A stretch of DNA of 33,971 bases from an uncultured beta proteobacterium (GTDB lineage Bacteria; Pseudomonadota; Gammaproteobacteria; Burkholderiales; Burkholderiaceae_C), in assembly GCA_903960915.1 (NCBI GenBank), contig CAJCCO010000086.1, positions 1-33,971 on the forward strand. The letters are read 5' to 3'. Every line of letters begins with the position of its first letter. Position 1 is the first letter of the stretch. Of the stretch, positions 33,818-33,971 are shown one piece after another. The position numbers and the translations under genes were made by a program. The notes under the pieces are model-generated. The model had not been told where the DNA came from. It saw only the letters and a program-made list of their open reading frames with translations, and ran no database searches.

Positions 33818-33878
33818 CAGGCCCTATCCCGGGCCTGCCCATCTGCCGACGGCCTGCCCCTCAAGGCGGCCGTCTTTT
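33818..33878 (+). terminator. Two hairpins between binding-protein and ATPase genes, the second terminator-like
   Basis: Hairpin 1: CAGGCCC (33818-33824) with GGGCCTG (33831-33837), 6-nt loop. Hairpin 2: GACGGCC-T-GCC (33848-33858) with GGC-GGCCGTC (33865-33874), ten pairs with one bulged T, 6-nt loop, then TTTT (33875-33878). The second resembles an intrinsic terminator. Placed between binding-protein and ATPase genes, it would partly stop transcription so that more binding protein than ATPase is made. Confidence 0.65.
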
Positions 33879-33896
33879 AATTTGAAAGAGCCCGTC

Positions 33897-33971
33897 ATGG
33901 CCCGCAATTCGTCGCTACCGATCACCATCGCGCAAGTGACCAAAACTTATGGCAAGGTGTTTGCCCTTGAC
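33897..33971 (+). CDS. ABC transporter ATPase (PotA-like), N-terminal fragment cut by window edge
   Basis: Only 25 codons are present. They read MARNSSLPITIAQVTKTYGK, then VFALD, the normal first strand and turn of an importer ATPase, with the Y-G-K-x-x-A-L-D pattern before the Walker A motif. GAAAGAG precedes the ATG. The position right after a PotD-like gene supports a PotA-type subunit; permease genes would be expected beyond the window. Confidence 0.75.
   Translation, partial: MARNSSLPITIAQVTKTYGKVFALD

Overview
The window is GC-rich, densely coded bacterial DNA with short gaps, many ATGA stop/start overlaps and no RNA gene, IS element, phage gene or CRISPR array. Its content points to a betaproteobacterium of the Burkholderiales, probably Comamonadaceae (Rhodoferax/Polaromonas-like): an orphan Bug-type solute-binding protein, a TRAP carrier, many LysR/GntR-controlled catabolic operons and amino-acid/polyamine-type ABC uptake. 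The taxonomic guess is inference from gene content, not from a marker gene.

Region 1 (1-5341): a leftward operon (FAH-family hydrolase, TRAP binding protein DctP, small permease DctQ, and large permease DctM cut by the window edge) diverges from a rightward, translationally coupled trio (FadR-type GntR regulator, EthD-like small protein, NAD-dependent epimerase/dehydrogenase) across an AT-rich 84-bp divergent promoter. It looks like a regulated uptake-plus-catabolism module for an unidentified organic acid. Region 2 (5429-12904): an M20 amidohydrolase, then a complete dipeptide-type ABC importer (Tat-exported binding protein, two permeases, one fused double ATPase) and an HSL-family alpha/beta hydrolase, closed by a bidirectional terminator. 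Region 3 (12950-19068): stand-alone units: LysR with divergent Bug protein, NmrA-like oxidoreductase with divergent LysR, a secreted beta-lactamase-fold serine hydrolase and a four-helix membrane protein.

Region 4 (19271-33971, running off the right edge) is the most interesting part. A leftward cluster encodes a glutamine-synthetase-like gamma-glutamylamide synthetase, gamma-glutamyl hydrolase, iron alcohol dehydrogenase, aldehyde dehydrogenase, two FAD amine/amino-acid oxidases and a GMC alcohol oxidoreductase. A MocR-type (wHTH-aminotransferase) regulator diverges from a rightward set: an enolase-superfamily enzyme broken by one in-frame TAG, a second aldehyde dehydrogenase, and a polyamine-type ABC importer (binding protein and the first codons of the ATPase). 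The parts match a Puu-like gamma-glutamylation route, but the extra alcohol oxidoreductases and the enolase-superfamily enzyme do not fit plain putrescine degradation. An amino alcohol or hydroxylated amine is a reasonable guess for the substrate.

Related non-coding motifs (TGGTAT plus a GGACCTGTG-type block) lie upstream of the MocR/enolase pair, the GMC operon and the binding-protein gene, suggesting that one regulator controls all three units.
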